64,000 nt of DNA from NCBI RefSeq assembly GCF_022581195.2, contig NC_061462.1, forward strand, positions 11,222,001 through 11,286,000. The letters are read 5' to 3'. This DNA comes from Helicoverpa zea. Its lineage: Eukaryota; Arthropoda; Insecta; Lepidoptera; Noctuidae. The translations under genes and the position numbers were made by a program. This document shows, piece by piece, positions 22,741-36,714 of the stretch; the first letter of the stretch is position 1, and each line of letters opens with the position of its first letter. The notes under the pieces are model-generated. The model was not told where the DNA came from. It did no database searches and saw only the letters and a program-made list of their open reading frames with translations.

Positions 22741-23406
22741 GGTTAAAGATGAATAAATAGGGTGTAAACTGTCGATCCAGTCGCTGGCAGTGGGACCACC
22801 GCCTAACCAGCGTGAATGACAAAAAAAAATCGAATGAGTACGATAAAAATGATAATTTATTACCGCAATAAAACAAATCGTATCTCCTATCGGGTAATTG
22901 ACCTCTGAATAAGAACAAACGATTTTAAAGTAACGTCAATACGACTCGATAACCTTTGCAAACGATTTTTGCGTTTCAATTATCTTAATTAAAGTCATCA
23001 TTTTTTCTCTATAACTGGTTCGTAGTAAGTCATGCTGATATGATAGTAGAAGGCTGGGTTTTTAATGATTTCACTATTTTATTTGCACGTAGACAATTTA
23101 TCAGCTTCATATCTATCTAGAAGGTACGTGATGAGAATGGTTTGTATGTACGTGGTCTGGACTACGAATTGATAAATAGTAATAATGTTATGATTAGAAT
23201 TACGTAATATTTCATCATAGAAATAATAATGTAGGACAGGTGATAGAAATGATGGTGAAACAGGTGCCTACTCAAAAAAACTGAGTGACGTGTCGGTCGG
23301 AATGAATGCACTAGGAATTTTACTGCTACGGCTACGGCGTAGCAACTTCTACGAGAAAAATAAGTTTTATTGCTATAGGTACCTACTTATAAACTGGGTA
23401 TAGTTA

Positions 23407-23609
23407 TCGGCACGAATCTTGAGCTCTGGCCTTCACCTGCGCAGAAGTAATTTATTGAGTCCCTTTTGTGGTATGAAGTGAGGCGCGGGGGCGGGCTAAA
23501 GCGGTAATTGGCCCGCAGCGCATCGCGTCATAGCCGTCACTCGGGATTGGTTCTTTTCTAATAAATCACTTCTGTGCAGATGTAGGTCAGAGCTCAAGAT
23601 TCGTGCCGA
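23407..23609. mobile_element. 203-bp MITE with inverted ends and TA flanks
   Basis: The left end TCGGCACGAATCTTGAGCTC is matched by its exact complement at the right end (GAGCTCAAGATTCGTGCCGA). Weaker pairing continues inward for about 30 bp (AGAAGT...TTTATT). TA dinucleotides flank both sides, as expected for a Tc1/mariner-type duplication, although two bases is weak evidence. The interior is GC-rich against its surroundings. Confidence 0.8.
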
Positions 23610-23794
23610 TAATTATACAAAATGTTGTATCGACTATGCTATCGACACGCTGTCGACTGTAATTGTCGACTGAATACCTACGAAGTTTGAAAATGTTTAA
23701 TAGATTTTGATTAAGTATTCGAAAGTTTTCTTTTCTTAAATATGTGCGAAGTATCTCGTTTACCATTACAGATTTCCTTGTTTGCTGAAACAAA

Positions 23795-23845
23795 TTATCA
23801 TCATCTTGTCCTGATCCCAATTTAATTTGGGGTCGGCGCTGATTT
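23795..23845 (-). repeat. RTE-type 3' tail fragment
   Basis: Contains the complement of the tail seen at 28795-28815 (ATCATCATCTTGTCCTGATC followed by CCAATTTAATTTGGGGTCGG). Only the non-coding tail is present. Confidence 0.55.
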
Positions 23846-26800
23846 CTGTTTATTTAGTTGGCTAAAACAGCTACCTACCTAGGTTCTAAAATGACATGGG
23901 AGATAGTTGCGTAGGTAACCTACGTACAATAGCACAAACACAAAGCGTTAAACCATAACAACAACATTACGCGAGTGGTGAACGTAGGTTTATCGCGTAA
24001 TAATTGTTTTATCCGAGAAATTTACCAAACTGCCCTACTATCTGACGACTACGAGTACCTACGCACTGCAGTGACTTTTGTCACGTAGCAGATAAATCAG
24101 AAAATCCGTTGCCGCTGCATATAATTTTAGATACCTACATAGGTATTAATGAATACGTATTTATGAAGACTCGAATACCTACTTAAATTGTACTAAATTA
24201 TTGGCGATGACCACAGTAACACTATAAAGTCGAAAGGTTGTATTTTTTATCTACTTCTTGTAAAAATCACTGATCGGTCTAATCCATATTTTATTCGGTT
24301 GTATCGAGGGGGCTACTTCCCATAGTTCCCTGGAAACGCGGATGAACCCATAGGAAACAGGTAGTTTTTGCTCATTATAAGAGAGTTAGGTATGTAAAGA
24401 AAAAGAAAATGAAAGTGCTGAAAAGCGTATCTCACCTTGCAAATATTTCAATCATAATGTAAACTAATAATTGAAAACTTTAGCAACTTGATCTTCTCTT
24501 TAAATTCTGCACTATCACACGCTTACGTCAAACAATTGTCGTTGATGTGGTGTTTATAAAAAGCGCTGCATGGGTCAGCGAGCCACACCCTACCACGTGC
24601 CTCGTGTTTATGTTACGTCGTGTCATTGTTGCTGATACGGCTGATACGCGCCCGATAAACGAATGTAACGGAGCATTACATTCAACTTGTGGTTCTGAGG
24701 ACTTGGCTGAAGGCGCGTGCGTTTCCACGTGCTTGTAGAGTTACGAAGTAATAGATTAAGGTGAATCATTCTATTGAAAAGCTAGGCTAATGATACAAAA
24801 AAAAATAGATTTCATTTAAAGGCTTTTTTTTCAAATGACTTTTAAGCAGTGTTTTAATTGCACCTGACATAGGTTTATAATAATCTTACATTACAGTACC
24901 AAATACAATGGTTACTGGTTAAAGAACAGTTTTTTCAAATTGGTCCCTAACTTAATGGTACATATATTTTTTTAAGGTCAAAACTTAAGTGCAATATTCT
25001 ATTGTTTCTAAAACAATAGCTAGATTTACCAGGAAAAACAGCATTTCCCGATACACGTGGCGATCCGCTTGAGTTGCTGTGTCGACTGTCAACGTCTTTT
25101 GAATACGAGCAACGATCGAACGATGGGCGAGATAGCTTATCGCCCAACAAATTACTTGATGCTAAGCCTTATGTTGTATAAACAACCTTACGACAAACTT
25201 GCGTTTGAGCACTCTTGACCTATGAAAGTTCTAGAATGTCATTGTATATGTTAATGTTCAAAATCGACTTGTGAGAAACGATTTTATTATGGCTTTTGAA
25301 GTGGTTTTGCGTCGAGAGCCGCTGAAATTCATAAGGCGCTGGGCGCCTTAACCACGCATTTATTACGTACCTATTCGAAACTGAAAGACGATAATTAGGA
25401 AGTCGTATGTAGTTGATAAAGTTTTTCAGTTTTTATTAATATCATGTTTCTTGAGAACTTGTGGAAAAAGAATACACAGTATGAGACCGTATGATAAATC
25501 ATGTTTGAAATGTAAGATTTTCATTAAGTAGGTACCTACCTATATTTATTCTTGAGTCACTGCGTAGTGAAGTCTGGTATCTGTAGTAGTCTGAGATTGC
25601 TAGTCGGTTTCATAATAAAGTTTTTTTTGTATAATAAACGTGTATCGGTGTGTCCATTGAAGGTCAATGACATTTTAAACAGACATCATGGGAAAATCAG
25701 TATAAAAAAACCTATAATTCTTAAACTGGCTGACACCAGTTTTTAATTAACTACATGTTTAGCCTGTTAAACATTTTTAACACGCGTAGGAAGATATTTA
25801 AAAAACCCATCCGTTTTTTTTTCATTAAAAATGCGGAAAAATGCGCATATAGAACCTAAATACCTAGTTATAGGATAACAAACATATTTTTGTTGATGAA
25901 ATATGTTTTATTTTTAGGTAAATGTGGAATATTTCTGAAGCGCAATAAGTCCTTATAGCATAATATTGATAGATGTAGTTTTCCGACTCTGATAAAGATT
26001 TTTATTGGTATTATTCCAATGTCGTAGGCACAGCGAATATTGGGGATATCCCAAGGATTTATTCTAAGAACTTTTAATTTGTTTTGTCGGCTGTTATGTT
26101 AATCATTGATGCTTATGTACCTACAGTTATTAGGTAGGTAGGTGAATAATAAAGAAGAATAAAGTCGGAAAATCTAGGTTAGCCACCATAGGATCTTGAT
26201 TGAGTTGGCAATTTTTGGGGCATTGATTTCACATGTATTTTACACTGTCAGTCAATTGTATTCACTAATCAGAAATCCGTGGACTTGCCTGGATCTTTAC
26301 AATAATTTAGGTACACATGGCTTTGGAAATTACGACCATACTCAAAGTAAAAATGCATTTATTGAAACAAGGCAATTAAAATTAGTACTTTTCCACGTCA
26401 ATTGCAGTGGAGAACACCACCAAAACGTCTTTCACCATATCCTAGAGTTTGATAGTAAAGTCTTCATATCCTGACATCATGAAACTGTTATGCAGTCAAT
26501 TAGGCATTGAACTAAATTGAGTTCAGTGACTTTGGGTGGTACATTACATCAGCGTCTAGACTTCAGACTAATTAACTGTAACGTAACTATATCAAGGTAC
26601 GCCCTTATCATCGTCTTTGACTCCAAGCTCATGTTAATCAACTAATTTGCAACACAATTATTTTGATTGTGGTACTATTGATCTTTATAAATCAAAAATA
26701 TAAAGTTAAATATAAAATGAAAATATTTATTTCTCTTATAAAAATATGAATGGATTATTAGCACCTAAAGGTTTTTCCTCGCGATAGGGTGCTTACATAA

Positions 26801-28599
26801 AGAAACAGGTTTCCGGTACAGACAAACCTGTACGGGTAGGTACCGATCAGTGCAGGTATAATATTTCAATACAATCCTATTCACTCACTTATAAAGAAAC
26901 AGGTACGTTGAAACAGGTAAACAAACTGCACCCATATGTCCCCAGGTAAGCACCCATATGTCCTATGATAATTTTGAATTTACTCTTGTAAGATGCAGCT
27001 GTAGTTGTAGGTACAGTCCAGGGTTTTATGCACATTGAGAAGGTGGACGAACCACGTTGAAGAGAGTATAAGAGAGTACCAATACCCTCTTCGTAGCTTA
27101 GGTAATATACAAGGTGCCTAGTTCCTGTAAGGCTAAATTTACACCGCCACGGATTGGAGCTTAAGCGACTGAATTATCACACATTCTAGTGCATTTTTGG
27201 CTGCATATCTAGTTTGTACGTACCTTTTACAAAATGACATAAAGTTCATTAAGCTGTGTTGTAAAAAGGTCGCTTCCATTGCATTCTACGGGTGTAAGCA
27301 GTAGGAACTACGCAGGGTGCCAACGTAGTAGGTAGTTGTACGTTGTATATGTAAGATATAAAGATGATGATACTGATTGACGAACCTTGCATAAGACATT
27401 GCTCAGTTTTCTTGAACTTCAAATAAAGGCTGTTTGATTAATCTCAAAATAAAATGATGAAACTCGAACCACATAAGATAATAAACCTATCGTTACTTCG
27501 TTAGTCGATAAAATTTTCACGAAGCCTCCACAGCTGAGGCTCGTGATTTCCACTCATTTGATAATGAACCTTACGTGATAATATTAAGTGTTCACAATCG
27601 CGAATGTTCTTAATTAGTCAAAAATACCGGCATCGTTGTCTGCACCGATAAAAATATTAACATTTCTTGTGTAATACTTTGTATCTATTAGCTTTATATC
27701 GTATGATTGATGGAACGTTGTTAGATTGCGTTAAATTATGTTTATTTGACATAATCAAGTAAAATTGTTTGCTCATCCGGAACTGATTAAGCAGGTGCTA
27801 CATAATTGCATTTGTTTGACTAAATAGAAGTGAAAAATTGACAAATTCAAGCACTTCTCCTGTCCTCTTCGGCTAGTTTCCTTGAACTAGAACTAGCGTA
27901 CTGTGGGTCCGCAAATATGGATAATAGTAGTCTAGGCAAAGCCTTCTCCACAATAAATTCCCCAATTACATAATACTGACCGAAAGATTTTTTCAAATTG
28001 GTCAGTAGTTACTGAGATGCACGTTGAAGCAAAGCTCGTATGGATTTATCTCTTGGTATTTTTCTTCTTACCTACAGCTAAAAGGTGAATGAGAATCATG
28101 TCGATAAAGCACTAAAGATTGCGTAATTTATAGGTAATTATAGTGCCTAATCGAAAAAGCGTGTTTAAAGGCTTGCTAACTATGATGTGGCACGACAAAA
28201 CAAAATAGTTTCACGTATGTTCACTCCGCTATCAGTAATGAGACATCGTGTATTCTAGGGGTTTATAATAATTAAAGTAATTAAATATGATCGATCGATA
28301 CACCTGTTATCAAAGATGACTGTGACGAACATTGTAATATATAATCTGTAGGAACTTATCTAAATGTTGTAATCGAAATGTAGATCACATTTGATTTCAA
28401 TTATGCTGAATAGGATATGATTATCGTAAATTTTATCTAACCCTAAATCTAAACTGCTTAAAATAATAATTATAGAAATCGGTTTAGCATGATTGGTAAT
28501 TTTAATGAAAACGAAAAACAATATTGAACCCTGATCACGTGATTCGATTAAACTACTATCTTCAATTCAATACCTCAAGATTATGTAGAGCAGTTATTA
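23846..28599. other. AT-rich intergenic DNA
   Basis: No gene, RNA gene or well-bounded repeat recognised. Short ORFs here lack family motifs, splice support or composition change. Confidence 0.4.
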
Positions 28600-28820
28600 T
28601 GTATAGCAGCAAGCTAAAGCGGAAACCGGTGACCATGTAATGAGCACGAATGGGGACTGGTATAGTGGTAGAGGACGACCAAAGAAACGATGGACGGATT
28701 CTGTGAAAGTTGACATGGCTAGAAAGAACGTTACTTCTGAGATGATGGCAGACAGCGGAGTATGGAAGAAGAAATCATGCTACGCCGGCCTCAAATAAAT
28801 TGGGATAAGGGCAGGAGGAT
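28600..28820 (+). mobile_element. RTE-type LINE ORF2 C-terminal remnant and tail
   Basis: An open stretch 28667-28798 (43 codons, TAA stop) reads GRGRPKKRWTDSVKVDMARK and then WKKKSCYAGLK, the basic tail found in RTE-clade ORF2 proteins. It is followed by the AATTGGGATAAGGGCAGGAG tail. The start of the frame is truncated and upstream sequence has stops. Confidence 0.75.
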
Positions 28821-29193
28821 GATGATATGTAGAGCAGTTATAGTTCATCGGAACGCGGCTTTTAAATATTCGGGGTAGTTTCATAGAGATTCCTTTAAAA
28901 AGTTTCATAACTCCTACTGGCCCCGCCCCCTTTATTTTCTTTTTTGTGAGAAGTCAGCAAATGTCAGATTATTACTGACTCAAACCCACCATGTTCCTTC
29001 TGAAGCCTTTTTTATATGCAGGGCCTCGCGGTTACTTTTTCGCGCTTGCCCTTTGACTTTGTACTCTGACTGATAACATCATGTTCAGGTGTTTCAGCTT
29101 TCAGGTGTCATTTATAGTCAGGTGTTTATATACTTTTATAAATAAGTTGACTCATATCCTGTTTTTGTTTTAATTCTAAGTGTAGTTAAGATT

Positions 29194-29487
29194 ATTACAG
29201 ATAATTGAAATCTTTCAATTTCAGGTGGCTAGGATTATGACAGGTTACCGTTTTCCCGCGGTCTCAGCCGCGTTCCAAGGGAAACTCTGCTCGTACCCGG
29301 AGAACTGTAGCCTTGGTTTTTCGGGAATAATGTGGCTTTCCAAAAGTGAAAAAAAAACAAATCGTTTCAGAAAATTCGGGGTTTCGGGACTTCGGATTTC
29401 GGGGACTAACAAAAAAACCTCCTTTTTTATTATTATAGATTGTTACTGATTATTGAAATCTTTCAATTTCAGGTGGCTAAGATTATG
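29194..29487 (+). repeat. insertion flanked by direct repeats of about 45 bp
   Basis: A segment at about 29194-29239 recurs at 29442-29487 with few differences (shared TTGAAATCTTTCAATTTCAG and GGTGGCTA). The 200 bp between begins with a segment related to retroposon 3' tails (CCCGCGGTCTCAGCC, AACTCTGCTCG). The pattern suggests insertion with a very long target duplication, or unequal exchange. Confidence 0.6.
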
Positions 29488-32400
29488 TGTGATTAGGTAC
29501 TTCCTGGACATAACACAATCGGTCACATTGTACACCTGCGTTTAATAAATCATTGTTAACTATTAGCATTATTACAGATATGTTATTATAGCTTAAGATA
29601 ATCACCATCATGAAAACATGGAAAGAAGTATTTTAAATCCTATTTCTTAAGATCTCGTTGTCCATAAATTTTGCTTCACATTATTGGTGTTGGTTACGAT
29701 TCTATCAACTTCCCAGATGACAAGCCTTTAAACCTAACACTTAACATTGTAAAAATAAGTTTTAGCTAGGTCAAGATTGTTTTACATAACTTTATCGGTG
29801 ACCGCCAAAACATTTACTCAGTAAGTCCTATAGAGCAACAAAATTAGCTCGCTAAATCTCACATTTTTCGTAAGCAGTAAACAAGTGAACTTGCTCGACT
29901 AACTTGGGACGCGTCACCGACCTCACAGAGTTAATGCGGCTTCGCTTCATTTAATTAAAATTAATTAGGTATTGTTACATCACACGCCCCCGTCGGACAC
30001 GCGTTACCGATGCTCCGATAACACATAGATATTATAAAAAAGCCTACAGTCACGTGTTTATTTGGGTTCGTCTGCGCGCTGCGCGTGCGTCTGTCTCGCG
30101 TGATGAAACTCCGCCAAAAATAGACCCTGCTTAGGCAACTGCGTGGGTCGTGTCGTAAGCTTATCTTTATTGGTTTAGCGATATACGAGTATTTTTGGCA
30201 TGCTTTATTTTTACGGGTACATGAAGGGGGATTGATATCATTTTAGCTCGCCGTGTGTGTCGGACGATGCTTGTAGGCATAACAATCGATTAAGAGTGAT
30301 TAAAGTATTCGTGTTATAAAAATATACACCCGTACAACTACATACCTACTTGTTGCAAACTTTTGAAATTCAGAGCATATTATGTTTACAAAATGCCAAA
30401 GAGAACATAATCCTATTTAATAGAGGTATTATAAACGTGGGTGAGATACGAGCGGAAGCCAGTAAAACAATAATCAGGAATTATATATCGCTAGTAAAAC
30501 TTTATTAAAGTTCCAAATCCACCTTTAATTCCTTAATAATACCTTCACATCCGACTAGAAAGTTTGTGTTGCAAGCAATAATAAACAACATGAGTCATAT
30601 AGCTCGCGGGGGCTCGTAGCTTGATAAGTCTATCGGTAGATTAAGACTAATCTGTGCCTACCCTGATTAAATCTGAGTGCATTTCATTGTTTTGGTAAAT
30701 ATTATGTTCAGTACGCTACAAAACTTACCAAGGGGTATCTATCGGGTTGCCCGGTAACTAAGTTGAGCAGGTCAGATAGACACATGTCTATCTCTATCAT
30801 GACCTGCTCGACCCAGTTACCTATACTTACCAGTTACCTATACCACACAGACAAACACTGTTAGTACATAGGTCGACTTCATGATTTACATAGGTTATAA
30901 GGCAGGGCACAAATAGGTAATAGGCATGGTAGCAGAATCATTCAATGGAATATAGTGGTTAAAAAGCTTAATTTTCATTTACTCCAAAGAAATTATACCA
31001 ATATGATATGTGAGAAAATGAAGTTCATTAATAAAAAAGTATACATTGTCGCAAAGTCATAAACTTATAGGTACCTACTGAAGACGGATTTGATACTCGA
31101 AGCTGTGATAACCTTTAGGTGTTGGTGGCAATCATCAAGCAGCCACGGGGTGCCACGTCTGTTTCAATTGTTCGCCACGTGCCCCCGGGTCAAACTGACA
31201 TTTTTGAGCCTGACTCAACTTCTCACGACATTGCATCATACACTTCAAAAGCCTGTATTACAAATATTTCGTCATTAACACCGGTTTTTTACAAATTAAC
31301 TGCGCATTAAAATGTTAGTACATTACATATTTTATTTTCAAACTTCCTCTTATTCTAACGGCTTGCTGAATCATCGGCGAGATATTAACTAAATACTTTG
31401 ATAATGTTGATTACATCGTAGGTAATCTAGGGATAATTAGTTTAATTATTTATTTAAAAATAGACCGATATCTTGTGCTAATTATTAAGATCGCTGGATA
31501 AGAAGTTTGTTACTCTAGTTTTCAGAAGGTTGGGGCCACATAGGTATCTAATCATAAAGGACAAACAGTTATCAGTAGGTCTAGCCATTGAGTGATCAAT
31601 TAGTTAGATTAGAGTATAGAGTATAGGCATACACACCTGTACTATCAAGAGATGATGCCTATGCCTGATTTCAGTTCTAATTTAAGTGTTCTTTGTTACA
31701 TTGCTTTATCCCAAAAAGCATATCAATGGACCGGCACATAAGCATGTTTATCAGTAGAACTTTTTACGCTATACTTTTTATGGGTACCTAATAACTACAT
31801 AGGTGCGGAAAATGCATATTTGGTAAGGTTAGGTTTAGCTCACATATTGGCGTCGAGGAAAATAGTCCAATGCGGTTTATACTTATGCCCAATACCTAGA
31901 AATCCCGATATTGAGAAAAAAACGGTACCTAAAAACACTTTCCGTTCTGGCTACCTATTCCATTTACCGCAGATTTAAACAACCGATCCATCCGCTGTTT
32001 CGCGATTAGAGATTATAGAGAACGGATGGATAGATTGGTAATTGAATCCGCAGTTAACCAATCTGTTACCATCCGGAAAACGGATAACCAAGACCCTGAT
32101 AGCGCTAACTTGTCTCTAGTTTATTTTGATCGGCCACCGTTGTTAACCTAGATAGATAAACAGATATAGGGGTCTAAATGTTCACGTTATTTACTGTTAA
32201 ATGAACCAAGGTTTTTAAATCTCATTGACCTAATTAGTGTGCCGAGGTAGGACAAGAGGTCGCAGTGTTGGCCCGGACACGAGACATCGTGTCTTGTGAT
32301 GCACCTACAAACTTTGTATTGACCTATGTGTACGTATTGCACTAAAGTATTGCTTCGAGTAGAGTAAGTTTATCGTTTTAAGTCGATGCCAAGACGTTCT

Positions 32401-33460
32401 TATGTTTCTCAGTTTTTGCCTCTTTGTTATAGGTATTTTAAGTATTTCATGTTATAGAGAGCAAGCTAAAGTAGAAACTGAACTTTCTTGGGTAGGGATT
32501 TTCTCGCAAATGGGGTGAAGCCAATATGCTTTAATGCTTTGTCTATGTTTCGTGTCACGCCATCACGCAAAAGGAACGTGATAGCTAGGAAAACCTACGT
32601 AGAGTTTATCACCGGGTCTATTCATGAAACTGAAATATCCTGAACTTGTGTCTGACCTTATTATATTTTAATTCATACCTATTGGCTTGAAACCGGTTCT
32701 TAATTGTGCTTATTAAAATTAACCGGTTTAAGCCAGTTAAAATATTATGTCATTTCAATATTGATTAAATTCGGTACATCTCATCAAGAATTATTATGAA
32801 ACATTTTAAATATAATCTGCGATATGGTATTGCCCATTTTAAAATCACGTAGTCTCACATATTTTTAACAGTGGGATAAGAAAAGGGGCTTTTGAAGCTG
32901 TGTTACAGTGACAAGAAATATAATAATAATGAGAGCCTAGCTTTTACTTTCAACAATGCAATTAAATACGGCTGCAACAAATAAACAATGACTCGATGAC
33001 AAGGCCAGTGAGTAGGCTGAAAGCTAAACAAAAATATTGACATAGGTACAATAAAATATGATCGGCTACATACAATAATACATACAACTGACTAATCGGC
33101 GGAAAATTTTAACTACAAACCACGTTAATGTTTATAAAAAATATGGCACGGGTCACGCATGACGCCAGCCCATCTTGTAATGGAACGTTTTTTTTATTCG
33201 GATGTTAAATGAGCCATAGATAACGTATCATGAAGATGAAGATGGCGACCGACGCCCCAATTTGGCTGGAACGCGGCTGAATGAATCAACGTGATAATGA
33301 GCGTAATCTCCTGTTAAGCATAAAGAGGTTTTGGGTTTTTAAAGTAACTAACTTACTAGATATTATTATCTTCGAAGATTTTGCATTAATTTAGCGTAAT
33401 AAAAACAAATTGGACCATTTCGAAGTGCAGAAATGATAATTATTATGAAACAATACCTTA
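29488..33460. other. AT-rich intergenic DNA with SINE debris
   Basis: At 30728-30840 a piece of the SINE body (ACCAAGGGGTATCTATCGGG, GTTGAGCAGGTCAGATAG) is followed by an inverted partial copy (TGACCTGCTCGACCCAGTTA). At about 31960-32100 there are diverged inverted segments built on a CCATCCG/CGGATGG motif, MITE-like but poorly bounded. A GC-richer patch near 30050-30120 contains CACGTG; no exon could be made from it. Confidence 0.4.
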
Positions 33461-33462
33461 TA

Positions 33463-35410
33463 GTCCCCAGGCCGGCGAACAAATTTTTTTTTGATACATA
33501 TACATTTAAGACTTTGTGAGTGCCTTCCTTACGATGAGTCCGACAAACTTTTCGAATGCGCAAATTTTGGTGCCGCTGCGTTTTTTAATGCTTGACTCCT
33601 GAAATTGTCGATATGACGTCACTATGGTTCTTCGTACATACACGTTTCATCTTTTGAGATTCGTTTAATAAAGTTAACTAGAGAATGGTGGTCAACTTGT
33701 CCGATAAAGATCGTGCTGCGTTTGGAGTGTCCACCATCCTGAAAATGTCGATATGACGTCACTATGACTCTTCGTACATACCTGTTTCATTTTTTGAGAT
33801 TCGTTTAACAAAGTTAACTAGAAAATGGTGGTCAACTTGTCCGATAAAGATCGTGCTGCGTTTGGAGTGTCCACCATCCTGAAAATGTCGGTATGACGTC
33901 ACTACGACTCTTCGTACATACCTGTTTCATTTTTTGAGATTTGTTTAATAAAGTTAACTAGAAAATTGTGGTAAGCTTGTCCGACAAAGATCATGCTGCA
34001 TATGGAGTGTCCACCGTCCGGAAAATATAGATATATTTTAAGATTTGGTATAAAGTACTGACAATTGGTGTGAAGTATGTTAATAGTAAATGTTGCATTT
34101 AGAAAGTCGTTTCGAATGATATATGTATCATTACTACAGGAGGGATTTATTAACTTGAAAACACCTATCGATAAAATAATCTTATATAAGCTCTAGCTTC
34201 TGAAATACTAACAATTCGCCGAAGTTTTTTTAATATGAAATGTTGCATTTAAAAACGTCTTTTGAATGATGTATAACTCATTACTAGAGATGGGATTTAT
34301 TTAATTGAAAACATCTATCAATAATTATAATTTTAAGTAAGCTCTAGCTTCTAAACTACTAACAATTTGTCGGAAGTATGTTAACACGAAATGTTTCATT
34401 TGGAAAGGTTTTTCAAATAATATATAATTTGTTACTAAAGAAGTAATGGATTAGCTTGACAGAACCTACCGATAATATATTCTTAGAAAAGCTCTAGCTT
34501 TTAAAGTACTAACAATTTGTCGGAGTTATGCTAATACAACCTTGCGCTTATAAAGATCTTTTGATTGAAATATGGCTCATAACTTCAAGTGAGATGTTAT
34601 TCCTTAACACAATGTAAAGTATCAATAATATGCCTTAGGTCAGTTATGTCTTCCAAAATACTAAGAATCGGTAAGTGGTATGTTAAGACGGAATATAGCG
34701 CTTAAAAAGATCTTTCGATTGACATATGGTTCATACCTAGAGGTGGGACATTATTCCCTAACATAGTAAAATCTATCGATAATACGCCTTATTTGGGCTA
34801 TATCTTCTAAAATACTAAGAATTGATAAGTGGTATGTTGAGACAAAATGTTGCACTTAAAAAGACCTTTTGATTGATATATAGTCCATTAATAGATGTGG
34901 GATATTATTCCTTAACATAATATAAACTATCAACAATACGTCTTAGTCAGGCTACTTTTTCTAAAATAGTAATTAAAATTGGTAAGTAATATGCCAATTT
35001 AATATACTTAAATAATGCACGTGAATATTTAAGTCAGAAATTGACAAAAAGAATAAACTTTTTCCAATTGTAATATTTTTTTCTCATTTTCTTGTCGAAC
35101 TGACTATTTGCCTCACTACATTTGTCGGACAAGTCGATATTTGCAATAAGAATAGTATTATCTATCATTGTTGTATTTGACCGACAATTTTCTAGTTAAC
35201 TTTATTAAACAAACCTCAAAAAATGAAACGTGTATGTATGAAGAGCCATAGTGACGTCATATCGACAATTTCAGGAGTCAAGCATTAAAAAACGCAGCGG
35301 CACCAAAATTTGCGCATTCGAAAAGTTTGTCGGACTCATCGTAAGGAAGACACTCACAAAGTCTTAAATGTATATGTATCAAAAAAAAATTTGTTCGCCG
35401 GCCTGGGGAC
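33463..35410. mobile_element. composite 1.95-kb TIR element carrying two internal satellites
   Basis: Ends are complementary for about 230 bp (33461-33690 against 35181-35412), starting GTCCCCAGGCCGGCGAAC, with TA on both sides. Inside the left arm begins a 3 x 140-bp direct repeat (33601, 33741, 33881), each with TATGACGTCACTA and AAGTTAACTAGA. Then follow seven diverged units of 150-154 bp (34057, 34207, 34358, 34508, 34660, 34814, 34968), each marked by ACTAACAATT-like sequence and AAATGTTGCATTT-like sequence. No transposase ORF; non-autonomous. Confidence 0.85.
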
Positions 35411-35412
35411 TA

Positions 35413-36558
35413 TTACTAACTCAACGAAAGGACAAGTAAGTACGATGAGAATTTTCCCAGCTTTTGATTTAATTTAAATCTTATTTAGGTATTTTCTTTA
35501 TTTTATTAATTTCCTATTTATTGTATTTTTTTGCATCATGTTCACTACAACCATACTACTACCATATTAAATTACCAAAAAAAGAAAACAATATTTAACG
35601 AGTTATTTCGGACAAGTTGCTGATGCAATGCCAACAAGATGTGAAACTAGCCAGGTGGCTTCAAAATGTTCATAATATTCGTAAAATATGCTATCAACTC
35701 GCCGGCATCCTGTTACATCATACTATTGAACTGACTTACTTAGTTTTTTAGCCACATAGCACAGTAAATAAATAGTTAGATAACTCTTTATAAAAATAAA
35801 AGTTTCATCATCAATTTCAAACCTTTTCATTACTCAATACCTAATACTTTGGTTTGGGTGAAAATACTTGAGTTAATGAATGGTATTTTTTGCCTCAAAA
35901 TAATCGGAAAAGAAAAGCAGAACAACCGAAGGTTACCGTTAAAGATGCAATTGCGTTTTCGTCAGGGATTCGCATATTTTAGATAAAATAACTTAATCAT
36001 TTTCGATTACATGATCAGACATTTTTCGTTGCAGAAATGATAAGGTTTCAATGCGATTGAGGTAGGTTGTCCCAAAAGAACTGTGTGCATCGCATTATTT
36101 ATTACTTCAGTTAACTACATATTTATAGATTTCCTTACCATTATGTTTATGTCCCGTACACTATGTATTTATTTACACGCGATCTGAAAAAGCTTTTGGA
36201 AAGACTATTTCTTTTAAACAACTATTTATAGTTTTCAAAAATGTAGTACAAGAAACCACTTAACTTTACTTAGTTCAGTACTTTTATTTAAAGTAAGCAA
36301 GTATCACATTGTAGAATTAATACGATAAAGATTAACAAAGTCTAGCCCCGCAATCTTATGAGGAAAGTCACAACGGTTTCAGAGATTGAAATGGAGGTGT
36401 AAGCCTGGTGGCACGGGGCCGGGCACATTACCTAGTTCCGATAATTTTACTACAATGGCTATCTCGCGAGTGACATTGAGCCGCAGTCATCGAACCTCGC
36501 GCTATCGGCTACTTCATTTCGGCGGGTTATCAGCCACGCGCCAGATAACCTCGCCGCC
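35413..36558. other. intergenic DNA upstream of the secreted peptide gene
   Basis: AT-rich to about 36390, then GC content rises. GATA-type motifs (GGGTTATCAGCC and CCAGATAACC) lie within 50 bp of the downstream TATA box and could be functional. No coding sequence recognised. Confidence 0.4.
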
Positions 36559-36592
36559 TATATAACTCGAGCATCTCCACAGAATCATCAGT
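36559..36592 (+). promoter_or_regulatory. core promoter: TATA box plus arthropod initiator
   Basis: TATATAA at 36559-36565 and the arthropod initiator TCAGT at 36588-36592 are spaced so that the initiator A (36590) lies 31 bp from the start of the TATA box, the textbook arrangement. The predicted 5' UTR is about 125 nt. Confidence 0.75.
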
Positions 36593-36714
36593 ACACAACC
36601 AAGCGGTCAACGATAAACACCAAACAGCTACTACACAGTGCTTTTGGAAATTATAATTCAAGCTTCGCGAGTACAATTTTGTGACATATAAACACTTTAA
36701 AATACCTGATCAAG

